A stretch of DNA of 64,000 nucleotides from Talinum fruticosum. Taxonomy: Eukaryota > Streptophyta > Magnoliopsida > Caryophyllales > Talinaceae. The stretch spans positions 7,393,501 to 7,457,500 of the forward strand of contig JAITYX010000010.1 of assembly GCA_021018815.1 (NCBI GenBank), given 5' to 3'. The position numbers and the translations under genes were made by a program. How positions within the stretch are numbered: the first letter of the stretch is position 1; each line of letters opens with the position of its first letter. Below are positions 47,654-60,889 of the stretch, piece after piece. The notes under the pieces are model-generated. The model made no database searches. It was not told the origin of the DNA and saw nothing but the letters and a program-made list of their open reading frames with translations.

Positions 47654-49042
47654 ACTAACTTTATAACTATCTTATAATTTCAAATCTTTATAACTTTTTA
47701 TAATATTACAGAGGCATTGTACAGACTTTATGATATAAAACAAGCCCTTCATATCTCCAATATAAATCACAATCGTTCTTATAAAAATTACCAACACATC
47801 ACAATCGTTCTTATAAAAGTTACCAACACAGGATCGAGTTAAACATTCTATTACGCTAAAATCATAAACCTTATTTTGAAAAAGAAAAAGGTTTAAATCA
47901 GTTTAACCTTGACCAATTTTTTATTTTTTATTTTATTTTTTTGTAATAGCTTGTCACATGAACAGCAAGGAGTATTCTTACTGAAAATTGAAAAAGTTTC
48001 TGTCTCTTCTTTTTCCAACTTGGAAATCATAGACATAAGTGGAGGTTTATTCACGTGTTATATGAGAGCACAGACATTTTTTTAGGGTAGTGACAGTGGT
48101 CTTGTCTGACCCCTAGTCCTCTTTTCGCGGTGGGTGGATGGGTTATAGCGTTGCAATCCAATCACACAAACAAACGTGATTATATGAGAAAGATTAATAT
48201 TATTTTTATTTTAATATTTCAAACTTTGAAGATTTCTTCAGTTGTGACTTTTAGTTGATGTATGGTTGTTGAATATGTCAAAAGATTTAAAGTTGACTAT
48301 TAATTAATACTATTTCTGACATTACTTGATTCAATTTGTTATCTTCAAGGACTATTATAAATTAGGTATGAGATTTGAAAACAAGTTAGGTATAATTAGA
48401 TGGTGATATGAAAATAATGAAATCTGACTGTAAATTAGGGTAAGTTATAGCGTTTTCTCGGGGAAGGGTTATCCATGGAAGAAATCGACATGAAGGTATG
48501 ATGGTTTACTTCGATAGCATATAAATCCTATTAGATAAAAATTAAAATGATTGTACAAACTAAAAAATTACCTCTAAATTCATGTAAAAGTAACTTGTTT
48601 TACTATCACGAAGGGACCAAAGACAAGATAAAAGACCAATTAAAATAAATATCCCACTATCAACCAAAACAAGATAGAAGACCAATTAAAATAAAAATCC
48701 CACACATAATACAGCATAGATTAGATATAGCCTCGAGATGAGAGAAGGAAAGCCATGATTAAAAAACCCTCTTGCAACTTCAATAATAAAATCTCAGATC
48801 AAATATAAAACTTGCACAAAATCAGCCTAACTGGTCATATTTTATTGCACACTCCATATTCATGTTCCCCACAACCCACTTCAGACTTCTGACTTGGGGC
48901 CAACCAGCACAACTTGTTATGATATCAATATATATTTTCACACATCTCTTACCTGTATTGCTTCCTACTTCTTCTCCATAATCAGCATCCCTGAGATCGC
49001 CCTCTCTCTCTCTCTGAAGAAAATATCGTCGTCGTTGCCACC
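47654..49042. other. CDPK upstream region
   Basis: Holds a 32-bp tandem duplication at 47,766-47,829 and a near-duplicate of about 36 bp (AGACCAATTAAAATAAA phrase) near 48,625 and 48,680. A CT-rich leader lies at 49,000-49,018 just before the ATG. No other gene. Confidence 0.5.
47766..47829. repeat. 32-bp tandem duplication
   Basis: Two adjacent 32-bp units (ATCACAATCGTTC...TTACCAACAC) differ at one base. Confidence 0.85.
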
Positions 49043-51840
<2,798 letters not shown>

Positions 51841-52425
51841 CATACATATAAAGGAAGCATCAGCAGGAATTGGCGATTTCTCTTCACGAAAATGGAAACT
51901 GACCAAAGAAACTAGCCATGGAACCATCATCAACCTAATGTTGGAGATCTACTTTCAATATTTCTACACTGGTTTTGTTGTGAGTCATGAATTCACCACC
52001 TGGAATTAGCCTAGGAATTAACCGAGCTCTCTCATGTCAGTCCCTAGTTTTGCTTTGCTCATTAAAAACAAAGAAGGTTGAGTTTCAACTTTTTCATTAT
52101 CTTTTTGAGTAATCTAATCTGTTTTCGGAGCTGAAAACATAATTGCATACTTCTCAGAAAGAGAGGAGTTTTAACTTCTGAAAACAATTGAAATTCCTCA
52201 GAAACAGTAAGAGATTTGTTTCTGGAATTTGAACTTCATATAAATTACTTGTATCACAAAAAAACAACCCAGAAAAAATAAAAAGAACTGAAACAGAACC
52301 AATGAGAAACCAAATGTCTAGGAAATTATGTGTATTGTGTGTATAAATGATCTTGCATATTGAATGGCAATATCATTTCTCGATCCCACAAGGTACAATC
52401 ACTAGTTCAATATCAAGGCAACACT
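51841..52425. other. Convergent intergenic region (CDPK and thioesterase 3' ends)
   Basis: This is the probable 3' UTR of both genes. No further feature. Confidence 0.45.
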
Positions 52426-54157
52426 CTATAGTTTGCTGGTTACAGGAAGGTACTTGGTGTGCCGACCCTGAGCAATGATCTTCCCATTTGCCTTCTTCCT
52501 TAATTCTACAGCAACAACTGCAACAGCTTTCCCAACACGCAGGGCCTTGCCTTCAATTTCGATTTCCTCCTATGACATTAAAAAAAAAAAAGGTCAAATT
52601 ATCATTCAGTAAGACTCAATAAAGAACTCCAATTAGATAACAGGTAGAAAAGAAATCACTAATCCTAGAATAACATACAGTAGATCGGGTTAATAAAATT
52701 TTAGTTGGCACAATTGAGATATATCGACAAAAGTTTAGAGTTCATTGGCCAAAGTTCTTCTTGGCTAATAAACAGAGATGAATTCTATCTGTCAAGAATG
52801 GAAAACACTTCTTATGGTACAATACATGGCGTGACTAAGATACGAATGAATGAAGCACAGATGCCCCCACATATGCGGAGTCTTCATTTCTTGATGAAAT
52901 ATGATGTTTGGATAATCGAACAGCCAAGCATGGCCCTCATCCACACATGTACATAAACCTTTATGTCGATGCCCAAGTAAAATAGCAATGGTATGTAAAT
53001 GACCCTTCAAACTGAGCTTTTCAATTCCAATGAAAGCAATTGAACACAATGCTTGATTATTCATTGGCAAGCAAAATAAGGGATTGAACACCAAAGGAAG
53101 GTAACATAGCAAATAAACTTTACGTAGTTGAATTTTTCCTCGTCAAATTAGTAAACACAAGCTATACCAAAGAAACAACATGGTAATGCATTCAAGCATT
53201 CCACTACCACCTCTACTCCGCAGTCCATATTGATAAACCATGAGTGGTACAGTTACACCATCAAAATAGACAACACACATACTAGTTCTAAATCTTGACA
53301 CCCCGCTCCATTTGTCACTCGAAGCAGTACCTTCCCTAATTTTGTTTTATTTATAGTGATCAGATATTTCATCCCCGGGTCTAACAATGTTTATCTACTG
53401 AAGAATTGAACACCCAATAGCAGAAGAAATAATTACATTTGTGCAAGCCCCTTCTTTTCACCAAAGTTTACAACTATTTTGCAGTCCAAGATAAATCCAA
53501 TCAAATCCCATCCCATCTTTCTTACTTTTCAATGCAATTAGATTGATCATAGCGAAAAATACCCCCCCACACACACACACACAGAAACATTTGCAGAAAA
53601 TCCAATAAAAATAAGACAAACATCCACAAAAATCAAACAAGTTTCAGTGCCCCATATACCAAATTTCCCAACGAAAAATTTCAACAGCCAATCGATTATA
53701 GGAGAGTAGGAGAGAGAGAGAGAGAGTACATCGAGGAGAGCAGCATCCAAGTAGGAAACGTTGATCTCAACAGAAACGCCAGTAGTGGAAGACCCAGCAC
53801 TGAATATAACAGCGGAACCCACCAAATCCACCAACGAAGCTATGGCTCCTCCGTGTAGGGTATTCGCGGTATTCTGCAATTCCCAGAATTTTTTCCCAAT
53901 TTCAAAATTCAAGCTCAAATCAAACAAACCCAGATCACCAGAAATGGAAGGAAAGGATAATGAGAGAGAAAGAGTCGAACCAAAAGACGAGCGGGGACTT
54001 TGAAGGAGCAGAGGATGCGACCAGGCTCGACGAGATCAGTGCGAAGGCCATGGATGATGAATGGGTCGAAGAATTTGTAGGGGAGTTTGTCGATTTTGGT
54101 GGGTTCGTTCTCTTTCCCTTCCTTCTCCAAGTACTTCTTCACTGTCTCAAACTCCAT
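52426..54157 (-). CDS. Hotdog-fold acyl-CoA thioesterase (ACOT13-like), three exons
   Basis: Exons on the minus strand are 53,981-54,157, 53,730-53,873 and 52,426-52,569, all in phase 0, giving 154 aa. The sequence starts MEFETVKKYLEKEG. The second exon carries the hotdog core NTANTLHGGAIASLVDLVGSAVIF and the strand VSVEINVSYLDAALLD. The third is EEIEIEGKALRVGKAVAVVAVELRKK, ending in GRHTKYLPVTSKL. In the PaaI/ACOT13 family the HGGA turn and an Asp/Glu on the helix shape the active site; here LHGG and LVDL supply these. The enzymes hydrolyse acyl-CoA thioesters; the substrate cannot be read from the sequence. No clear transit peptide. Confidence 0.88.
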
Positions 54158-55332
54158 TCTCTCTCTCCCTGTCTCTGTCTCTCTCTCACAATCAACCCTT
54201 CAACCAGACCAGGGACTCCGTATTTTAGAGAGAAAAAGACATGAGAGTTAAATAATTAATTAGGTGAGATAACCTCTCATGTTCTTTTCTTTTTTTGTTT
54301 TTACCCCCTTTTCTTCTCATTTTTCCCTTTTTTGAGTGGGGGTGGGAAAATACAAGGGAATGTAATAACTATCAAAACATTTAATATATAAATTTTATGT
54401 CAAACAAAGTAAAATAAATTAATCGCTTTAAAATACATTGAAAAATCAAAATTTTATATAAATGGATGATATTTTAGACAAAATAAAAATTATACAATTA
54501 TAATAGAACATTAATTTTATACATAATATAAATACATATTTTTTGGTGCTAATAAAATACACAAATGTTTAATTGACTACATTTCATTTGCTTCTATGTA
54601 GAATTGATTGGATAATTTTGTAACATGAAATGTACATCTCTTGTGTTTATAAATAATAAATTGTTTTTACAACTTGGATAAAACCCTTGTAAGAAGGGTT
54701 ACTACATAATTAGCGTTTTATCGTTTCTAAAAAATAATAATGAATTATTTTGTTGGTTATAATGATATTGCTAAAAGTTTGTGATAAGTTTTTTTTCCTT
54801 TTTTAAAAAAAGTTAGTAGGTGGGCTTGCCTCACTTAGACTATAACGAGGGAGACTTGTAAATTGTAATAGTACAAAAAGACTTATGAAAGGGGAGTAGC
54901 TCAAACCCGGTTATAGCGCACGGTGGATGTTTATAAGGTGGCGTTCGGAATGAAGCCTTTTTTTATTTTTTTTGTGTTATATATTTTGCTGATAAATATA
55001 TGTAAAATTATAATTTTATAAAAAATTATTTACAAATTTAAATTTAAAATCATTGAAATATAAAAGTAAAGAAAATAAGAGATAAAAAGTAAAAACTTTT
55101 GATTAATTGAAAGAGTAGACCCCATCAAAAGAATCCAAATTTTAAATCTAACTGTACATGGTACAAATCTCACAAATTTCTTACTAATACAAATTTGTAC
55201 CTATAGGGATTTATATCAAAGAGGAGGAATTGAATTCTCTGCTTCAGTGCCATTCACCAAGTTTCACAACGAAATTTGTAATCCTCGTATCATCATTCAT
55301 AAGAACATATCAAAGTTTTCTATGCTCCTGCA
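54158..55332. other. Thioesterase upstream and AT-rich intergenic DNA
   Basis: A CT-rich leader (54,158-54,188) is followed by AT-rich DNA. A relatively GC-rich patch at 54,820-54,960 is short and unassigned; it may be a SINE or MITE remnant. Confidence 0.4.
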
Positions 55333-56030
55333 AGGCTCTAACGGAATCAAGCCAGCTCGGCAAGCATTCAGATTCAGCTCGGATTCGAGTCAAATTGAGC
55401 CTGAGCCGAGTCTGCGTTGACTCGAATGCAAATCGAGCCGAGCCCATGTTTAGCAAGGCTTGATTTGGCTCGTCTTGACTCGGTTTAAGTAGTTTATTTT
55501 GTTTTCTAAAAATACTTGTGTGGAAAATATAAACTTACCATTAAATTATTAAAATTTCATCCAAATCCGTATTTCTTAAACCTAATACAAGAATATAGAA
55601 TTTAACTTTCATTTGAATGGTAATTTTATACTCAGCTCGGGTTTGAGTCAAACCGAGCCTGAGTCGAGTCCGAACCGGCTCACTAGTAAATTAAGCCGAG
55701 CCGAGCCCAAATTTAGCAAGGCTCGACTTGGCTCAATTAAGCTTAAGGAGTTAATTTTTTCTAAAAATACTTGTGTAGAAAGTATAAAATTACCATTTAA
55801 ATTATCAAAATTTCATTCAAACACTTATTTTTTAAATCTAATACAAAAATATACAATTTAACTTTGATTGTAACCTAAAATTTAGAAAATTTTCAAACAA
55901 ATAAAAAAAAAGAGTCGAACTTGATCTATCCGAGTTGAGTCCTAGCTTAAACCTCCAAGAGTTGGAGAGCTTCGAGCCGAGCTAAAATATGACGACCTAG
56001 CTGAGGCAGAGCCAGCTCGTTTACAGCCCT
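55333..56030. mobile_element. Candidate hAT-like non-autonomous element with internal duplication
   Basis: The right end reads GCTCGTTTACAGCCCT, as in plant hAT elements with GAGCCGAGCTCG-rich termini, and the left end starts near AAGGCTCTAACG. The body contains GAGCCGAG / CTCGGCTCG motifs and two copies of a ~260-bp segment (starts near 55,376 and 55,635) that share CGAGCCTGAG and ACTTGTGT phrases. Flanking octamers GCTCCTGC and CCTCCTAG match at five of eight, so the boundary is weak. Confidence 0.5.
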
Positions 56031-56962
56031 CCTCCTAGGAGTACTATTTAATATCAACCTCCCGACCTGACCGCCACTGTTTGTCAAAATGCCCCAGTGA
56101 GAATTTCTCCCAGAATTTCATTGAATTGAACTTGAATCATACTCATTAGACTAAGTTGCGAATTGGGTTGATCAGTTTCGTTTCATATCATAAATTTTGC
56201 TTTCATGTTTGTGCGATCTCTCACATCTTTTAAGAGCAGGGGTGCAATGAACAGATTTTTTGGGCAATGCAATTATGCAACTCCCATGTACCTTATGAAG
56301 GATGGTATCCTTGGAAGCATAATGATGAGATTCTCTCAGTCTTCCTTTTGAAGGTACCTTTTGAGCTTTGAAATCTTGTTCTATTGTATCATCTTTATAG
56401 AGATCTCCACAAAACGTTTTAAGTGATGAATGGAATCCGGGATACCCTTTTGATTCTAGTTTGTGCTTTGTTATTTATACTCTCATGTATACATTTTCCT
56501 ATTGATATGTCTCTATTTGGCTTGTACCAGTAACTGTAATATTGATTGCTGTAAAAACAAAATGGAGGGAAAACAGAGGCTTACAATAGAAAAATCATAC
56601 TTCTGGGTAGTACACAAATGTATAATATAAACAACACTGAGGAGGTAGCCGCCCAATAAGTAAGAAATCTCTCTTACATGTATGCAGTACAACAACACAT
56701 GAAATAATCGAATTGTAAGCTTTTTTTTGTGACAAAACTTTCGTACTTCTACAATTTGGCGTATCAATAAGCTAGGGAAGCTTTCTAGGCTTCTTGTTAC
56801 AACAACTCAAGAAAGTTTCTGGGTTTGTTGTTGAAGGGAATACCTGAAGGGCCAAGGGGTTTCTTCTCTATAGCCAGGAGATAAGATTAGGTAAGAAAAG
56901 ACAGGGTTAAGGAACAAATATTTGGGTTTAAATTTCATCTGCATTGGCTCAAATCATCTAAT
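56031..56962. other. VQ gene downstream region
   Basis: Contains an 84-aa ORF on the minus strand (56,513-56,767) with no features; treated as 3' UTR or chance. Confidence 0.4.
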
Positions 56963-57553
56963 TCAATCATGGATTGATATCTCCTTGTTAAGTTTCTCAA
57001 TTTTTGATTCTTTCCCAACTGTTGGAGATGTTAGAGGGAACAAGTTGAGCAACTCTGGCTCATGAAACCCTGGTTTTGGGCTTGGGGAAGGATGTAGATA
57101 AAATTTCTTCTCTCTAATGGCCCTTTCTTCTTCTTCAGTATTCAATTCAGTGATGGTTGATTCTCTAATTTCTCTTTCAACTAATGACAACTTTGAGAAG
57201 CATTTAGTTGGGGTGCTCAATGGGCTTAGTAGGGTTACTCCATTACTAGTTTCAGAGGGAGAGGGAGAGAATCTCTGTTGATTTAGTGATTGAGCCAATG
57301 ATCCTTCTTTACAATTCATAGCTGGTTTGATAATTTCAAGCTTGGCCTTGTACTGTCTCCTTTCATGGAGCTTGAATGCCGGATTTCTAATGCTAATATT
57401 ACCTTTCATAGTTGTTCCTACATCATGTACTGTATCTGCTGGTACTCCTGATGGCCCTGTAAGCCGTTGAACAACTTCCTTGAAAGCATCGGTATCTACC
57501 TGCACGAATGTTGTTGTGGACTTCGAATCACTCACAGCCTCATTTGTTGGCAT
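56963..57553 (-). CDS. VQ-motif protein, 196 aa
   Basis: The VQ signature is FKEVVQRLTG at residues 23-32, preceded by TTFVQVDTDA, matching the FxxxVQxxTG rule. VQ proteins are plant nuclear cofactors that bind WRKY transcription factors; many are MAP-kinase substrates. Later conserved segments are AFKLHERRQYKAKLEI, several Ser-Pro sites (SPSPSETS, LSPLSTPT), ERAIREKKFYLHPSPSPKPGF and a C-terminal PPL/FPLTSPTV region, an arrangement I associate with the MPK-targeted VQ group. No intron in the coding sequence. The start is the first Met, and the 5' region may hold a UTR intron. Ser-Pro sites suggest MAP-kinase regulation, which is inference. Confidence 0.85.
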   Translation of the reverse strand: MPTNEAVSDSKSTTTFVQVDTDAFKEVVQRLTGPSGVPADTVHDVGTTMKGNISIRNPAFKLHERRQYKAKLEIIKPAMNCKEGSLAQSLNQQRFSPSPSETSNGVTLLSPLSTPTKCFSKLSLVEREIRESTITELNTEEEERAIREKKFYLHPSPSPKPGFHEPELLNLFPLTSPTVGKESKIEKLNKEISIHD

Positions 57554-59049
57554 CCTCGTCTTGGAAGTGTCAGTGGAGAAGAACCTTTTATAATTGCAGC
57601 CAATATCCAGGTATTAATCTGCAAGCAATCAATTTTGTATTTCTTTAGATGAAATCTGCTTAAATTAGCCTTTAAGCATGATCAAAAGAATATCTTGCTT
57701 GAAGAAATCTCAATTGGCAAGCATTGTTTTGTTGGGGAAAACTAAAAGCTTAAAAGTTGATTCAACTTTTCATGCATAATAATATGTGGGTGTCAGCTAG
57801 CTTAGTTGGTGTGGTAAAATCTGTCGAAGTGATATCAAATTTGTTCAAATTCCACCTGCATCAGCCTTTGTAGTGCCCCCTCCCCGTAAACTTTCGTGCC
57901 ATACTTTGCTGTTGAAACACAGTCAAAGAAACTTTTGGATTTTGCTTTAGACATGAGATATACCTGAAACAAGTCTGAATTGACAATTACCTCAATGGTG
58001 TTGCTCAAAGATGAGTATGAGAGAGAGAGAGAGAGAGAAGGGTACAGAGTGAGATGAAAAGGGACGTGAGGAGGTCTTGGGTGAAAGACAGGTTAAAGAT
58101 GCTTAGAAACAGGTGAGAGAAACCAAACACAACAGCAAAGCAAGGAAACCATTTGATATGCACACATCCGCAAAGGCTATTTTTGGTTATAAATTGGTTA
58201 GTTTCTTTAGAGGTTTTTTACAAGTTAAGCCAAATGCCCAAAAATAACATCTGAAGTATGAATTTTGCCGCCCTAATTATGGTTTGGCAAAGTTGTCCAG
58301 AAGTTCGCTTCGACTTAATTTAATTATCACTCCTGAGAACTTCTCTTCTTATTCACATCATTTAACTTGCAACACTATTAGAGTTTAATATTAAACATAT
58401 TCTAATCTCCACCCTTCAGTGTAAGTTTTTTGGTTAAGCGGCTTTTCTAATATGTCAAACTAAATTCTTTATTAACAAAATGTTTTGATCTTGGATGTCA
58501 TTGTCAGCCTCTAGCCGATGCCGAATTTTCAAGCAACGTAATATATAAAGGTTGTATAGGATTTTTCACTTAAAAACTCACGAAGACACTCCCGTATAAA
58601 ATCTAATCTAAACCTCCAACCTTTAGTTGTAACTGTAAACAGGCAACTTCCACCATTCAGCACCAAAAAAATGTTTTGATACATACAACCTTAACCCTGA
58701 CAAAACAGAGAAGCATTTAGCTGAAGTTGTGTGTAAAAAGTCCCTAATTTGGAGCATTTACTCCAAAGACCAACTAGAAGTTGAGTGTAGCTTTCAGAAT
58801 TTAAAGCCCTCCTCCCAAAGGCCAAATTCATTGCCTTTTGTAGAGTTCTCACTACTGGATTCTCTTTTTCATACTCTCCTACCAATTCGGCACTTACCTC
58901 GCCCAATTTAATCCCCCAAAACCCCACCTCAATCAATAATTTTATCTATATTATGACTTATAAATTTTCCCAACCAAATTCATTTCAATGAAACACACAA
59001 GTACCCACATCACCAAATGCCAAAATGAGCATCTTTTGTTGCTTACAGA
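57554..59049. other. Intergenic region between VQ gene and 59-kb gene
   Basis: Holds a SINE-like fragment at 57,785-57,900, a (GA)n tract at 58,019-58,039 and an unsupported 81-aa minus ORF at 58,691-58,936. No gene is called. Confidence 0.4.
57785..57900 (+). mobile_element. SINE-like fragment
   Basis: An A-box-like TAGCTTAGTTGG is followed about 40 nt later by a B-box-like GTTCAAATTCC, which suggests a tRNA-derived SINE head. The 3' limit and target duplication were not found. Confidence 0.45.
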
Positions 59050-59571
59050 ATGATCACTAGCAGAAGTGAAGATTTCAGCTTCCCTCTTATGATGTCTAAC
59101 CCATTGGCAAACTTTATGCTTTCTTCTTCTACTAATGCTCCTTCCTCATTGTCATCTTCTTCGCTATGGCGGATTAATTCTTCGAGGGTCTTCCACCACC
59201 AAGAACATCATGAAGCGAGAGATGATGAAGATGAAGACGAAGACGACGATGACCACATGGAAGTTCAAAGTATGTGTGAAGGGTATTTTCCGAGCCACAG
59301 GAGGAGGCTTGAACGTGAGAGTTTTCATGATGGTGAGTTAGAGATGGAGGAGAGGATGGACTACTTGTGGGAAGATTTCAATGAAGAAGTGGAAAAGGAG
59401 GATGTAAGAGAGGTCCAAAGAAGTAAGGAGATATGTATTTTGCAGGGGACCAAAATGGGTAGGAGACCAACAACTAGTAGTAGTATGTTGGTGATGGGGA
59501 AGTTATTGAAGGGGTTGCTCTCATTCAGAAGAAAATCAGCTCAATCCAAGATTATGAGGCAAAGATGGTAA
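59050..59571 (+). CDS. Acidic plant protein of unknown function, 173 aa
   Basis: I do not recognise a named domain. The protein has a Ser-rich N-terminus (SSSTNAPSSLSSSSLWRIN), a His/Asp/Glu-rich acidic block (EDEDEDDDDHMEV), a helical core MEERMDYLWEDFNEEVEKED resembling a short segment of several uncharacterised plant proteins, and a basic hydrophobic C-terminus (GKLLKGLLSFRRKSAQSKIMRQRW). No signal peptide. The frame is open and unbroken with a single exon. A second Met at residue 14 is an alternative start. Length and composition suggest a real gene, but no role can be assigned. Confidence 0.65.
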   Translation: MITSRSEDFSFPLMMSNPLANFMLSSSTNAPSSLSSSSLWRINSSRVFHHQEHHEARDDEDEDEDDDDHMEVQSMCEGYFPSHRRRLERESFHDGELEMEERMDYLWEDFNEEVEKEDVREVQRSKEICILQGTKMGRRPTTSSSMLVMGKLLKGLLSFRRKSAQSKIMRQRW

Positions 59572-60889
59572 ATGAATTCTTCACAAATCACAACTATTCT
59601 TTGCAAATGGGCACAATTAGATCCTATGTAATTTAGTTGTGTTAATAAGACCAGAGTGATTTTTCTTTTTCTGTTCTTTGAAAAAATCAACGTAATTCTG
59701 TAATGTCAAAATAAATTTTCTATTTTTCAGGAATAGAAATAAGGTAGGATATGTCTAAGGCTCTATGCCTCTACACATCCAATTTTAAGCATGACTTATA
59801 TTGAAAGGAGGATGGTGCTCTTTGGCCAATTAGTAATAAACAAATGGTCGATTATGTATGATACTTGTCTTATTAGTTTGGCCGAAAAGATATATTTTTT
59901 ATTTATGAGTAATGTAGTTCGTGCGAATAAATTGGTCCCAAAGTATATGTTTTATAATATAAATTAATTATGAGCCCACATTTATATAGTTTTTTTAGAT
60001 GTAAATTCTTAGGTGGAATTGTCCCATAGAAACTTATCATTAGATGATTGATGTAGGGCATAATATGAGATACAAAAAATTGATTTTTTTAGTGATAGGG
60101 AAAGGACAACATAATTGAACATAACAAAATATCTTATAATAAAATTTTCATCACGTCAACTTTATTCAAGACGAACTATACATTAAAGCATGTTAGAAAT
60201 ATTAAATTTTCAACATTATTCTTATCAGAGACGGTACGAGTTTATATAATACAACTATTTTACTCATAGATATATATATATATATATATATAACAAAAGT
60301 GAGAAAGAAGTTTGGTTTGGGCAGTATGATCCAAAGTCCACTTAAACTTTAGTTGTAAAAGCTTGTATGAATATGAATGTTAGTGTCCGCCACTTGCATG
60401 GCTTCCTATCGTATCTTTATTCCAACCAACAGAAAAATCTCTACAAATAGCAACCAAAAAAAAAAGAAAAAGAAAAAGAAAAAGAAAAGAAGGATATTCT
60501 CATCTCCTCCCTTGATTAGCAACCGACCTTATTGCATCTTTGGTGTTCTGCAGCCTCTCTCTCTCCCTCCCTCCCTCTAAATTGGCAGACCCAAACCAAA
60601 AGGATTTATCATTAATTTAATCTGAAACCCTCATACTCAAATCCTAATCACAATCGAATTTTATCTCGACCCTCAACTGGGTCACTCCCACTACCCTAAT
60701 CAAATTTTAAAATATCTTCTCTTTTTCAACTCAACTAATATCTCCCTACAAAACTAAAACCCCACGAATATTTCCCCTTTCTCTTTCTCTCTCCATTGCC
60801 CACCTCCCCTTCTCTGTATTAATTGTGAGAATAACCCAACTTTAATCAGTTGATCGACAGGGGTGAGAGACATAACAAGGGCATCGGAA
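59572..60889. other. Region upstream of the CLPTM1-like gene
   Basis: AT-rich. It has a (TA)n at about 60,270-60,291, an (AAAAAG)n-like purine run near 60,458-60,490 and a CT-rich leader at 60,556-60,575 and 60,776-60,800. No additional gene. Confidence 0.45.

Noticed and set aside
54935..54960. GGAATGAAGCC, resembling the complement of part of miR166
   Set aside because: Only about 11 bases match and I found no paired arm forming a precursor hairpin.
58691..58936. 81-aa minus-strand ORF
   Set aside because: No recognisable motif or context; insufficient evidence for a gene.
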